Notes: generated from the sequence alone by a model not told the origin. A stretch of 64,000 nucleotides of DNA from Solwaraspora sp. WMMA2056 (GCF_030345095.1 NZ_CP128360.1:4526001-4590000), one strand, 5' to 3'; counted from the first letter of the stretch, positions 1 to 8,512 are shown. Translations and numbers: made by a program.

Positions 1-744
1 GGCGACACCGGCGGCGGTGGCGGTGATCACCACGTCCGCGCCGCGCCCGTCGGTCAACTTCTTGATCTCGTCGATCACGTCGGTCTCGGCGCCGCAGACG
101 GTGGCGTCGGGGTGGACCAGCCCGGCGGCGAGGTCGAGCCGTTCACGGTTGACGTCGACCAGGAAGACCCGGGCGGCGCCGCGTGAGCGGGCCAGTCGTA
201 CGTGCAGGCAGCCGATCGGGCCGGAGCCCATGATCACCACGTCGTCGCCTTCGCCGACCCGGGCCAGGTTCTGCCCGTTGAGGACGCAGGCCAGCGGCTC
301 GGCGACGGACGCCTCGGCGTAGCTGACCCCGTCCGGGATCCGGTTGAGCCCGTCGACCGCGAGGACCTTGGCCGGTACCACCATGTGTTCGGCGAACCCG
401 CCGTCGTAGTGGTATCCCATCGACTCCTGGTTGGGGCAGACCGTCATCCGGCCGCGTCGGCACTCACCGCAGGTGCCGCAGGGGATCGCGGCGATCACCT
501 GGACCCGCTCGCCGACCTGCCAGCCGGTGACCTCGGCACCGACCGCGGCGATCTCGCCGGCGATCTCGTGGCCCATCACCCGGGGTGGGGCGATGTGGTG
601 GTGACCGAAGTTACGGATCTTGACGTCGGTGCCGCAGGTCGAGCAGGCCCGGACGCGGATCAGCACGTCAGCGGGGCCGGGCTGCGGCTCCGGTGCCTCC
701 TCGATCCGGACGTCGCCGGGGGAGTGGAACCGGACGACCTTCAT
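1..744 (-). CDS. Zinc-dependent medium-chain dehydrogenase, probable sugar-alcohol (phosphate) dehydrogenase, 3' end outside window
   Basis: The 248 visible codons form the N-terminal catalytic half and the start of the Rossmann fold of an MDR-family zinc dehydrogenase. Visible features are Cys37 in a CGTD motif and His59-Glu60 in a GHE motif for the catalytic zinc. Four cysteines (89, 92, 95, 103) fit the structural zinc lobe, and a GSGPIG motif fits NAD(P) binding. The ATG overlaps the EIIA stop codon by an ATGA, so it is the last visible gene of the PTS operon and is probably translationally coupled. From context I infer oxidation of a PTS-imported hexitol phosphate such as mannitol-1-phosphate; sorbitol- or arabitol-type substrates are equally possible. 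The C-terminus lies beyond base 1. Confidence 0.88.
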   Translation of the reverse strand, partial: MKVVRFHSPGDVRIEEAPEPQPGPADVLIRVRACSTCGTDVKIRNFGHHHIAPPRVMGHEIAGEIAAVGAEVTGWQVGERVQVIAAIPCGTCGECRRGRMTVCPNQESMGYHYDGGFAEHMVVPAKVLAVDGLNRIPDGVSYAEASVAEPLACVLNGQNLARVGEGDDVVIMGSGPIGCLHVRLARSRGAARVFLVDVNRERLDLAAGLVHPDATVCGAETDVIDEIKKLTDGRGADVVITATAAGVA

Positions 745-1208
745 GTGGAGCTCTCCTCTCGCACCGGCGCCAGCAGCCGGAGCACGTCGTCGATGTCGGT
801 GGCCTCGCGCAGCGCGCGGGCGGAGTCGGGTTCGAGCAGGATCTGTGCCAGCGCGGCGAGCAGTTCGACGTGCCCGTCGCCACGGGCCGCGATGGCCACG
901 CAGACCGTCACCGGGAAACCGTCCCAGTCCACCGGTTCCGGGAAGCGCAGCACGGCGAGGGCGTCGCGGCGTACCGCCTCCTTGCTGGCCAGGGTGCCGT
1001 GCGGGATCGCCACACCCTCCCCGACGTAGGTGGAGACGGACTGCTCGCGCTGCAGCATCGCGGTGACGTAGTCCGGGGTCACCGCGCCGATCTCGACCAG
1101 GACCTCGCCGCACCGGCGGATCGCGGCGATCCGGTCGCCGGCCTGCTCCTGGAGCCGGACGGCCCGGCGCTCGAGCAGAGCGCCGGGGTCCGGTTGGCGG
1201 TCAGCCAT
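741..1208 (-). CDS. PTS EIIA component, mannitol/fructose type
   Basis: A 155-residue free-standing EIIA of the mannitol/fructose class. It takes phosphate from HPr and passes it to EIIB in the cytoplasm. The expected phosphorylated histidine is His70 in a GVAIPHGT motif, and the length matches single-domain EIIA-Mtl proteins. It sits between EIIB upstream (9-bp overlap) and the zinc dehydrogenase downstream (4-bp ATGA overlap), so the EIIC, EIIB and EIIA functions are split over three consecutive genes. The assignment to hexitols rather than fructose rests on the mannitol-type EIIC in the same operon. Confidence 0.93.
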   Translation of the reverse strand: MADRQPDPGALLERRAVRLQEQAGDRIAAIRRCGEVLVEIGAVTPDYVTAMLQREQSVSTYVGEGVAIPHGTLASKEAVRRDALAVLRFPEPVDWDGFPVTVCVAIAARGDGHVELLAALAQILLEPDSARALREATDIDDVLRLLAPVREESST

Positions 1209-1509
1209 CGAGCTGGCCGCCCTGCTGCACGGTGGCCACCAGCCGGGCCACGGCGGGGTCGCCGATGAAGATCTGCACCGGGACGATCACCTTGTCGGGT
1301 GCGCTGCCCCGGGCCCGGTCGACCAGACCCTGGTGGCAGACGACGACGTCGGCGTCGGCGGGGATCGCGTTGACCGGCGTGTGCTCGACGGTCACCTGGT
1401 GCTTCTTGAGCTGCTTGCGTAGCTGGCTGGCGAGCATCACGCTGCTGCCCATGCCGGCGTCGCAGGCGACGACGACCTTGCGGATGTCCTGCGCGTTGAT
1501 CGATGCCAT
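1201..1509 (-). CDS. PTS EIIB component, mannitol type
   Basis: A 102-residue cytoplasmic EIIB. The N-terminal P-loop VVACDAGMGSS carries the phosphorylated cysteine at Cys16, as in the B domain of mannitol permeases. I chose the ATG at 1509 because a GGAGGG ribosome binding site lies about nine bases before it; the open frame extends further upstream only over EIIC antisense-like sequence. In Escherichia coli MtlA this domain is fused to EIIC; here it is a separate gene directly behind EIIC. It overlaps EIIA by 9 bp. Confidence 0.92.
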   Translation of the reverse strand: MASINAQDIRKVVVACDAGMGSSVMLASQLRKQLKKHQVTVEHTPVNAIPADADVVVCHQGLVDRARGSAPDKVIVPVQIFIGDPAVARLVATVQQGGQLDG

Positions 1510-1558
1510 GGGCCTGGTGCCCTCCGTGGTCGCGGGTGGGTTGCGGTCGTGGACCGGG

Positions 1559-2719
1559 TCAGTAGGTGGTCGGGGTGGACCGGTAGGCGTGCGCACCTGC
1601 GGTGGTGTCGCCGGCCGGGGCGTCGAGGCTGGCAGCCTGCGGCCCGGAGTCCTCCTCGACCGGCTCCTTGCCCTCGCCGCGGCCGAAGCCGAGCAGCACC
1701 GAGGCGACCGCGAAGGTGACCGCCGCCGAGATGACCACGCCGAGCAGGACCCCGAACCAGCCACCGCGCGGGGTGACCGCGAAGTAGGCGAAGATGCTGC
1801 CCGGAGACGGGGTGGCGACCAGGCCGGCACCGGTGACCATGAAGGTCCAGACCCCGGCGGCACCGCCGGCGATCATGGCCAGGATCAGTCGCGGCTTCAT
1901 CAGTACGTACGGGAAGTAGATCTCGTGGATGCCGCCGAGGAAGTGGATGATGATCGCCGCCGGGGTGCTGGCCCGCAGCAGCCGGGGCCCGAACAGCAGG
2001 AACGCGACCAGCAGACCGAGGCCCGGGCCGGGGTTCGACTCGATCATGAACAGGATCGAGTCACCGTCGGTGGCCGCCTCGGCGACGCCCAGCGGACCGA
2101 ACACGCCGTGGTTGATCGCGTTGTTGAGGAACAGCACCTTTGCCGGCTCGACCAGGATCGACACGAACGGCAGCAGGCTGTGACCGACCATCCAGTCCAC
2201 GGCGGAGCCAGCGGCGTCGGTGACTCTCTGCACCACCGGCCCGATTACCCAGGTGCCGATCAGCGCCATGCCGCCGCCGATGATGCCGGCGGAGAAGTTG
2301 TTGATCAGCATCTCGAAACCGGCCGGGATCTTCTCCTCGATCAGGTTGTCGAAGAGCTTCAACAGGTACGCGGTCAGCGGGCCGACGATCATCGCGCCGA
2401 GGAACATCGGGATGTCGGCGCCGACGATGATGCCGACCGTGGCGACCGCGCCGACCACCGCGCCGCGCTGGCCGTGCACCAGCCGGCCACCGGTGTAGCC
2501 GATCAGGATCGGCAGCAGCGTCAGGATCATCGGGTCGACCAGTTCGGCCATGGTCGCGTTCGGGATCCAGCCGGTGGGGATGAACAACGCGGTGATCAGA
2601 CCCCAGGCGATGAACGCGCCGATGTTGGGCATCACCATGCCGGCGAGGTAGCCGCCGATTCTCTGCACGCTGGCCTTGAACCCGGTGCCCTGCACCTGGG
2701 GTGTGTAGTCGGTGGCCAT
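1559..2719 (-). CDS. mtlA: PTS EIIC component, mannitol-type permease
   Basis: A 386-residue integral membrane permease that binds and translocates the sugar alcohol. The signatures of mannitol-class EIIC are present: NNAINHG at residues 199-205 and GGIHEIYFP at 262-270, the latter holding the conserved glutamate of the substrate site. About eight hydrophobic segments run from residue 20 to 350. The C-terminal 40 residues are acidic and disordered, standing where the fused B domain would follow in MtlA. Mannitol is the likeliest substrate; other hexitols cannot be excluded. Confidence 0.9.
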   Translation of the reverse strand: MATDYTPQVQGTGFKASVQRIGGYLAGMVMPNIGAFIAWGLITALFIPTGWIPNATMAELVDPMILTLLPILIGYTGGRLVHGQRGAVVGAVATVGIIVGADIPMFLGAMIVGPLTAYLLKLFDNLIEEKIPAGFEMLINNFSAGIIGGGMALIGTWVIGPVVQRVTDAAGSAVDWMVGHSLLPFVSILVEPAKVLFLNNAINHGVFGPLGVAEAATDGDSILFMIESNPGPGLGLLVAFLLFGPRLLRASTPAAIIIHFLGGIHEIYFPYVLMKPRLILAMIAGGAAGVWTFMVTGAGLVATPSPGSIFAYFAVTPRGGWFGVLLGVVISAAVTFAVASVLLGFGRGEGKEPVEEDSGPQAASLDAPAGDTTAGAHAYRSTPTTY

Positions 2720-2746
2720 GGTTGCGGTGCTCCTTCTATGTGGGGG

Positions 2747-3733
2747 TTAGGGGTAGGTGACAGGTGTGTGGGTCCCGAGGTGTCGGGACACCTCGGGAGC
2801 ACGAGGCGCCGGAGACCGACGGGCTGGCGGGTGCAGGCGTACCGTGTCCCGGCGCAGGTCGGCCGGTCCGGGCATCCGGCTGCCGGGCAGGCTGACCGCC
2901 GCCGCTCCCCAGGCGAGCCCTTCGGCGAGTGCGTCGGGGCCGGCGGCACCGGCGGCGAGGAAACCGGCCAGCATCGCGTCGCCGGCACCGACCGTGCTGC
3001 GGGGCTGCGCCACCGGGGAGTCGCCGGTGTGTACGCCGTCGGCGTCGATCAGCACGGCACCCTGCGCGCCGAGGCTGGCCAGTACGGTGCCCGCGCCCCA
3101 GGCCCGCACCTGCTGCGCGGCGTCCACCACGTCGTCGAGGGTGTCCAGCGGCCGCCCGACGACCTCGGCCAGCTCCTCCCGGTTCGGCTTGACCAGCGCG
3201 GCGCCGGCCTGCGCGGCGGTCCGCAGCGGTGGGCCGCTGGTGTCCACGGCCAGCCGCAGTCCGGCGTCGACGAGCCGGCGGCACAGCTGGCCGAAGTCGT
3301 CGAGCGCCAGCCCCGGTGGCAGGCTGCCGCAGACGACCACCCAGTCGGCCCGCTCGGCGGTGTGCAGCAGCCGGGCCGTCACCGCCTCGAACTCCGCCGC
3401 GCTCAGCGTCGGACCGGGTTCGTTGACCTTGGTGACGGTGCCGTCCGGTTCCGCCAGGGTGAGGTTGGACCGGGTGCGTCCGGCGATCGCGACGGTGATG
3501 ACCTCGACGCCCTCCACCGCGAGGAGCCGGACGAGTTGTTCGCCGTCGTCGCCGCCGCACGGCAGGACCGCGACGGTCGGTACGCCGTTGGCCAGCAGCG
3601 CCCGGGACACGTTGACGCCCTTGCCGCCGGGGTCGAGCCGGGTGCCGGTGGCCCGGATGACCTCACCTCGGACGAGGTCGTCGACCTCGACGGCGCGGTC
3701 CAGGCTCGGGTTGAGGGTGAGGGTGAGGATCAC
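2747..3733 (-). CDS. PfkB-family sugar-phosphate kinase, 1-phosphofructokinase type
   Basis: A 328-residue ribokinase-superfamily kinase of the LacC/FruK group, converting a sugar monophosphate to a bisphosphate with ATP. Visible motifs are the substrate-binding GGKGVNV at 36-42, the NEPG segment at 104-107 and the catalytic GAGD at 249-252 with Asp252 as general base. The GTG start overlaps the TGA of the DeoR gene (GTGA), so the two are coupled. The last 25 residues are proline and arginine rich and extend beyond the usual family end. With a mannitol-type permease, a kinase acting on fructose-6-phosphate or tagatose-6-phosphate is as plausible as fructose-1-phosphate. Confidence 0.88.
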   Translation of the reverse strand: MILTLTLNPSLDRAVEVDDLVRGEVIRATGTRLDPGGKGVNVSRALLANGVPTVAVLPCGGDDGEQLVRLLAVEGVEVITVAIAGRTRSNLTLAEPDGTVTKVNEPGPTLSAAEFEAVTARLLHTAERADWVVVCGSLPPGLALDDFGQLCRRLVDAGLRLAVDTSGPPLRTAAQAGAALVKPNREELAEVVGRPLDTLDDVVDAAQQVRAWGAGTVLASLGAQGAVLIDADGVHTGDSPVAQPRSTVGAGDAMLAGFLAAGAAGPDALAEGLAWGAAAVSLPGSRMPGPADLRRDTVRLHPPARRSPAPRAPEVSRHLGTHTPVTYP

Positions 3734-4491
3734 GCCCGCACCACCCGGGGTCCGGCGGTCTCGACCTCGGCGACGAGGTCCTCGTTGAGGCCGGTGTCGG
3801 TGATCAGCAGATCGATGTCGGCCAGCCGGCCGAACCGGGCCAGGTAGTCGTTGCCGATCTTCGTGTGGTCGGCGAGCAGGACCGAGCGCCGGGCGGCGCC
3901 GATCATCGCCCGCTTGACCGCCGCTTCCGCCGGGTCCGGGGTGGTCAGGCCGCGTTCCACCGAACATCCGTTGGTGCCGATGAAGGCGACGTCGACGTAG
4001 ATGTCGGCCAGCGGCCGTAGCGCCCAGTCGTCGACCGTGGCCATGGTCCGGCTGCGTACCCGCCCGCCGAGGAGCAGCACCTGCAGGTTGTTGCGGACGC
4101 TGAGGGTGGTGGCCAGCGTCGGTGAGTTGACCACGACGGTCAGCTCCCGGTCGGTGGGCAGGATAGCCGCCAACCGTGCGGTGGTGCTGCCGGCGTCGAG
4201 GATGATGGCGCCTTCCACCGGGAGTTCGGCGAGCGCGGCCTTGGCGATGCGCTCCTTCTCGGTGGTCAGGACCGCGTCGCGGGTGGCCAGCGCAGGTTCG
4301 AAGCCGATGCGCTCGACCGGGATGGCGCCGCCGTGCACCCGCCGCAGGACGCCGGCCCGCTCCAGGGTGGTGAGATCACGCCGGATCGTCTCGGCGGTCA
4401 CGTTCAGTGACTCGGCGAGCGCGGTCACGTCGACCCGGCCCTCGGTACGGGCGAGCCGGACGATCTCCTGTTGCCGCTCCTCGGCGTACAT
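3730..4491 (-). CDS. DeoR/GlpR-family transcriptional repressor of the PTS operon
   Basis: A 253-residue DeoR-family regulator. The N-terminal helix-turn-helix covers roughly residues 18-55 (ALAESLNVTAETIRRDL). It is followed by the DeoR-C sugar-phosphate-sensing domain with the conserved ILDAGSTT segment that binds the phosphorylated inducer. It is the first gene of the operon and is preceded by a strong promoter with AAAC-type repeats, so it probably represses itself together with the PTS genes until a sugar phosphate accumulates. The stop overlaps the start of the kinase gene. Confidence 0.92.
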   Translation of the reverse strand: MYAEERQQEIVRLARTEGRVDVTALAESLNVTAETIRRDLTTLERAGVLRRVHGGAIPVERIGFEPALATRDAVLTTEKERIAKAALAELPVEGAIILDAGSTTARLAAILPTDRELTVVVNSPTLATTLSVRNNLQVLLLGGRVRSRTMATVDDWALRPLADIYVDVAFIGTNGCSVERGLTTPDPAEAAVKRAMIGAARRSVLLADHTKIGNDYLARFGRLADIDLLITDTGLNEDLVAEVETAGPRVVRA

Positions 4492-4500
4492 GTGGTTTCA

Positions 4501-4524
4501 CCGCCGTTTCGTTTTGCTTCAGGT
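4501..4524 (-). promoter_or_regulatory. Candidate DeoR operator repeats
   Basis: On the minus strand this reads as spaced GAAGC-AAAACGAAACGG, with repeated AAAC/GAAAC units. It lies immediately downstream of the -10 box and within the leader of the DeoR gene. DeoR-family regulators of phosphotransferase operons commonly bind direct repeats of this kind. The placement suits autorepression; assignment to this particular regulator is inferred from position. Confidence 0.45.
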
Positions 4525-4525
4525 T

Positions 4526-4554
4526 TGTTTACGCCCGCTTGTGTGGGATGTCAA
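4526..4554 (-). promoter_or_regulatory. Near-consensus housekeeping promoter of the PTS operon
   Basis: On the minus strand a perfect -35 box TTGACA (4549-4554) is separated by 17 bases from a -10 box TAAACA (4526-4531). Transcription would start near 4518, leaving a leader of about 27 bases before the DeoR start codon. Such a close match to consensus is uncommon in high-GC actinomycete DNA and implies strong transcription held off by a repressor. Confidence 0.75.
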
Positions 4555-4636
4555 GGGCTGAATCTGGAGAAGTTCGATCTTGACCGCTCGGTTGACCTGC
4601 GGTCGGACGACCGCCCACCGCGCTAGGGGTACCGGC

Positions 4637-5281
4637 TCAACGCCGGGGGCTGACCAGACCGGCGTCGTAGGCGACGATGGTGGCCTGCACCCGGTCGCGG
4701 ACCCCGAGCTTGCCCAGTACCGCGTTGACGTGGGACTTGACGGTGCCCACCCCGACCCCGAGCCGGGCAGCTGCCTCCGCGTTCGACAGCCCCTGCGCGA
4801 CCAGCCGCAGCACCTCGCGTTCGCGCGGGGTCAGGCCGGCCACCGCAGGCGGCGGCGCGGCCGCCCCGGCCGGACCCGCCACGAACGCCGCGATGAGTCG
4901 GCTGGTGACCGCTGGCGCGAGCAGCGACTCCCCACCGGCGACGATCCGGATCGCGGTCAGCAGCTGGTTGGGTTCGGCGTCCTTGAGCAGGAAGCCCGAC
5001 GCGCCGGCCCGCAACGCCTCGAACACGTAGACGTCCAGGTCGAACGTGGTCAGCACGAGCACCCGGGGGCCGCCTCGCGCGGTCAGCAGCCGGGTGGCGG
5101 TGATCCCGTCCATGCCGGGCATCCGGATGTCCATCACCACCACGTCGGGGCGCAGCCGCTCAGCCGCGTCGACCGCCGTCGCGCCGTCGGCGGCGGTGCC
5201 GACGACCGTCAGGTCGGGTTCGGCGTCGATGATGGCGACGAACCCCGCCGCCACCACCGGCTGGTCGTCGTCGACGATCAC
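4637..5281 (-). CDS. LuxR/NarL-family response regulator
   Basis: A 214-residue two-component response regulator. The receiver domain (1-120) has the acidic pocket DDD at 4-6, the phosphorylated Asp51 in MDIRMPG and the switch Lys100. A GerE-type helix-turn-helix begins at LTPREREVL (150-158). The GTG at 5281 is preferred because it overlaps the TGA of the upstream kinase-like gene (GTGA) and gives the normal family start just before VIVDDDQ. The receiver looks fully functional, although neither neighbouring kinase gene looks able to phosphorylate it. Confidence 0.92.
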   Translation of the reverse strand: MIVDDDQPVVAAGFVAIIDAEPDLTVVGTAADGATAVDAAERLRPDVVVMDIRMPGMDGITATRLLTARGGPRVLVLTTFDLDVYVFEALRAGASGFLLKDAEPNQLLTAIRIVAGGESLLAPAVTSRLIAAFVAGPAGAAAPPPAVAGLTPREREVLRLVAQGLSNAEAAARLGVGVGTVKSHVNAVLGKLGVRDRVQATIVAYDAGLVSPRR

Positions 5282-6552
5282 CCGGATACCGATGTCGTCA
5301 CCTCCTGGTGCGCCGGTGGCCGCTGGTACGGCAACCACACCTGTAGTGTGCCGCCCGGTGCGACGCGGCAGACCCCGGCCAGCGCCTCGGCCCGGGCCCG
5401 CAGCGCCGCGACGGTGGGGTCGCGTACCGCCGCCGCGACGCCACGGACCTCTAGGTAGAGACAGGGCTCCGGGCCGAGCGCCACCCGGACCTGGGCGGGG
5501 CCGGTGTCGCCGGCGGCCAACGCGGCCTCCGCCAGCCGGTACGCACAGACGTCGAGCGCCACCGGCAGGGTGTCCGCGCGGTCGGGCAGGTACGTGGTGA
5601 CCGGCCGCCCGGCGGCGCGGTACGCGGCGGCGAGCGCGGTCAGGTCCACTGTCGTCGGCTGCGGGGCCCGGTCGTCGGCGTCGGCGACCGGTGCCCCGTC
5701 GTCGCCGGTCGCGGTACCCCGCAGACCGACCAGCAGGTCCCGCATCGCCGCCAGGGCGGACCTGGCCACGGCGGCGACCTCGTCCAGTTGGGCCACCGGA
5801 TCGGCGGCCGGCGGGCGCCCCGCCACGGCGGCGACCTCGGCGGCGCGGGGCAGCACCCGCTCGTCGAGCTGCGCGGCGATCCGGCGCCGGGCGGCGTAGG
5901 CGACGCTGTCGGCGGCGACGTTCGCCGTCAGGATCGCCGTCCGTTCGCCGTGCAGCACCCGCCCGCGCCGGCGCCGCATCACCACACCCGCCGCCCAGAC
6001 GACGGCGAACCCGGCGCCGAGCAGCACCGCGAAGACGATCGTGGCGATGCCCGCCGTCACGACGGTGACCGCCGTCGGCACGGGCTGACCATCCGCTCCG
6101 AAGCCGACGTCCGCGCCCGGGTCGACGTCGTCGACCAGGCCGATCGCGACGGCGAGGCCGATCACCAGAGCGCTCGCCGGTACCGCCAGCCAGCTGACCC
6201 GTGCCGTCGTGCGGGTGGCCACCGTCCAGATCGCCACGGCCTCGGCCAGGCAACCGGCCAGCAACACCGTCACCACGTCACCGGAGGGCAGGAGCCCGAC
6301 CCCGATCGCCAGCGGCCACGCCAGTGTGGTGCCGGTGGTGGCGGCCAGCACCGGCCACGGCGCCCGCCGCCGCCACGGAAGCGCGGCGGCATGCGCCACC
6401 AGCAGCGCGAGCAGTACCAGCACCGGTCCCGGCCCGTCCCGTTGCAGCACCGGCCAGTCGAGGGCGACGACACCGACCGGCAGCGCGATCGCCAACATGG
6501 TCAACGCCAGGTCGGTCAGGTCTGGGCCGCCGGCGCGGGTGCGGCGACCCAT
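5278..6552 (-). CDS. Histidine-kinase-like membrane protein lacking the phosphoacceptor histidine (pseudokinase)
   Basis: A 424-residue protein with five or six N-terminal membrane segments, followed by a region that aligns by eye with the HisKA_3 and HATPase domains of NarL-partner kinases. The dimerisation helix reads RRRIAAQLDERV where active kinases have RRRIARELHD, so aspartate replaces the phosphoacceptor histidine. The ATPase part starts normally (AYRLAEAAL) but lacks the N-box asparagine and the glycine-rich G boxes. I therefore infer a non-catalytic partner or a decayed kinase. It overlaps the response regulator by 4 bp. The start at 6552 follows directly on the remnant of another kinase gene in the same frame. 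Confidence 0.8.
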   Translation of the reverse strand: MGRRTRAGGPDLTDLALTMLAIALPVGVVALDWPVLQRDGPGPVLVLLALLVAHAAALPWRRRAPWPVLAATTGTTLAWPLAIGVGLLPSGDVVTVLLAGCLAEAVAIWTVATRTTARVSWLAVPASALVIGLAVAIGLVDDVDPGADVGFGADGQPVPTAVTVVTAGIATIVFAVLLGAGFAVVWAAGVVMRRRRGRVLHGERTAILTANVAADSVAYAARRRIAAQLDERVLPRAAEVAAVAGRPPAADPVAQLDEVAAVARSALAAMRDLLVGLRGTATGDDGAPVADADDRAPQPTTVDLTALAAAYRAAGRPVTTYLPDRADTLPVALDVCAYRLAEAALAAGDTGPAQVRVALGPEPCLYLEVRGVAAAVRDPTVAALRARAEALAGVCRVAPGGTLQVWLPYQRPPAHQEVTTSVSG

Positions 6553-7363
6553 CGCCGGGTCAGCCGTCGGCAGGTCCAGCCGGACCTGCCAGCCGCCGTC
6601 GTCGGTGGGTCCGGCGGTGAGGTCACCACCGAGCGGTCGCGCACGTTCCCGGACGCCGGCCAGCCCGCTTCCCGAGCCGATGACGTCGTCGTCGGCGGGG
6701 CGGGTGCAGGGCCTGCCCGGCCAGGTCCGGCCGGCTGGCGGTCAGCCGCCGGGCGGCGGTGACGGTGACCACCACGGCGGTCAGGTGGTGGGCGCTGACG
6801 TCGTGCAGTTCGCAGGCCAGCCGGTGTCGCTCCCGGGCGGCGGCCTGCTGCTGGGCGAGTCGTGCCGTGGCGAGCGCGGCGGCGGCCTGTCGTCGACCGA
6901 GCCGCCACCGTTGCCGGCTGTGACCGAGTCCGACCGTCAGCAGGTAGCTCACCGTGCTGAGTCCGATGGCGCCAGCGGCGTCGCCGGTGGCGCCGTAGCT
7001 GAGCAGCATGGCGACGACGCTGCCGATACCGAACAGGCTGGCGGCGGCCAGGGCGCGGTCGAGCGGCCGGTGTGCGGCGACGGAGAACAGGGCCACCAGT
7101 TCGGCGACGCCGATCACGGCCAGCGCGTCCTGGGGTGTCCCGGCGGTCCCGGCCCAGAGCGTGACCGCCACCGCCGCGCAGCAGGGGTACGGCGCCCGGA
7201 CCCGCCAGACCAGCGCGACCGAGACCACAGTGGTCGCCGCGACGGCGACCACGACGCCGACCGGAGCCGGCCGCGCACCGCCGACCAGCGGCCCGACCGG
7301 CCAGTAGGCCAGCTGCCCGGCCGCCAGTACGGCCGGCAGCAACCAGCGTCGCCATCCGTTCAT
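6553..7363 (-). pseudogene. Sensor histidine kinase gene broken by an internal deletion and frameshift
   Basis: From the ATG at 7363 an intact membrane sensor (about six hydrophobic segments) leads into a canonical H-box, ERHRLACELHDVSAHH, with His187. After about residue 219 the frame becomes arginine-rich nonsense and ends at 6623. In another frame just downstream (about 6550-6700) the end of a kinase ATPase domain is readable: DDDVIGSGSGLAGVRERA (G box) followed by a typical C-terminus. The roughly 100 residues that should hold the N-box are missing. The simplest reading is an out-of-frame deletion. The reading frame predicted here would give a 246-residue protein with no nucleotide-binding domain. 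Confidence 0.8.
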
Positions 7364-7495
7364 GTCGCGCCGACAATAGAGGTCCGCCGGTCACCCGGCC
7401 CACTTCGGGTGGAGCCGGTCCCTATCCACGGGAAGAGGCGGGATTCGTGCCGGCGGACGATGCCCGGCCCGGTCCGGGGCGGCAGGCTCGACGAC

Positions 7496-8512
7496 ATGAC
7501 CCCGATGTCCTACCCACCCCCTGCGGCACCGGCGCGACCCTGGCGCATCGCGGCTCCCGCTGGCACCCCGTACCACCGGCTGGCCGCGACCGATGTCCAT
7601 CGCTGGTGGCGGCCGCTGCTGGGCACCGGCGCGGTGCTGGTCTCCTTCCTTGCGGTGCAGGTCGCGCTGATCATCGTGTTCATGATCGTCGCCTTCGTGC
7701 TCGACGCGCCCCGCGACGCCGACGGGCTACCGGTCCTGCCGCCGCTCGCCGAGACGGCGTACGCCTTGCTCGGGATCGCCGCCGGGTTGCCGCTGGTCCT
7801 GGTGGCCGCCTGGCTGATCCAGCGTCGCTCACCGGGCAGCGTCTCCTCGGTCGTCGGCCGGATCCGGTGGTCCTGGCTGGGGCGGTGCCTGCTGATCGCC
7901 CTGCCCGTGGTCGTCGGGTTGCTGGCCGGCACGTACGGACTGATGGCGTTGACCGGCGCCGACACCGGCGTCGACGACGTCGACTGGGTCGGTGTCACGA
8001 TGTTCGTGACCAGCGCGGTGATGCTGCTGGCACTGGTGCCGCTGCAGGCCGCAGCCGAGGAGTACCTCTGTCGGGGCTGGCTGCTGCAGGCGGTCGGGGC
8101 GTATCTGCGCGGCCCGTGGCCGGCGATCGTGATCCAGGCGGTGCCGTTCGCTCTCGCGCACGGTTGGGGCACCACCTGGGGCTTCCTGGACCTGCTGCTG
8201 TTCGCGGTGGTCACCGGGTGGCTGACGGTCCGTACCGGTGGGCTGGAGGCCGCCGTCGCGCTGCACGTGGTGAACAACCTCGTCGCGATGCTGCTCGCCG
8301 GTGCGCTCGGTCAACTGACCATCGAGGAGACGGCGACCGACGCACCGTGGCAGATGCTCGTGGTCGACGCTCCGTTGCTGATCGGTTATGCCGTCGTGGT
8401 CGCCTGGCTGGCTGGGCGGCGAGGGCTGGACCGTACGACGCCGTCGGTGGTTCGGCACTCCGGTGAGCCGGCTGCGCTGACCGGTCCGCTCGGCGGCACT
8501 CGACCGCATTAG
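7496..8512 (+). CDS. CPBP-family intramembrane glutamic endopeptidase
   Basis: A 338-residue membrane protein of the CAAX-protease/bacteriocin-processing (ABI) family. Motif 1 is EEYLCR with Glu188-Glu189 and Arg193. Motif 2 is FALAH with His222, and a third HVVNN motif follows. Seven or eight hydrophobic segments flank these. The frame is open much further upstream, but the ATG at 7496 begins the recognisable protein. It is divergent from the broken kinase gene. Its substrate cannot be predicted; relatives act in prenyl-protein processing or self-immunity. Confidence 0.88.
   Translation: MTPMSYPPPAAPARPWRIAAPAGTPYHRLAATDVHRWWRPLLGTGAVLVSFLAVQVALIIVFMIVAFVLDAPRDADGLPVLPPLAETAYALLGIAAGLPLVLVAAWLIQRRSPGSVSSVVGRIRWSWLGRCLLIALPVVVGLLAGTYGLMALTGADTGVDDVDWVGVTMFVTSAVMLLALVPLQAAAEEYLCRGWLLQAVGAYLRGPWPAIVIQAVPFALAHGWGTTWGFLDLLLFAVVTGWLTVRTGGLEAAVALHVVNNLVAMLLAGALGQLTIEETATDAPWQMLVVDAPLLIGYAVVVAWLAGRRGLDRTTPSVVRHSGEPAALTGPLGGTRPH

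Noticed and set aside
1232-3847. An 871-codon plus-strand open frame across the PTS operon
   Set aside because: It is antisense to five recognisable genes and has no domain similarity. High-GC DNA with strong third-position bias gives long stop-free antisense frames.
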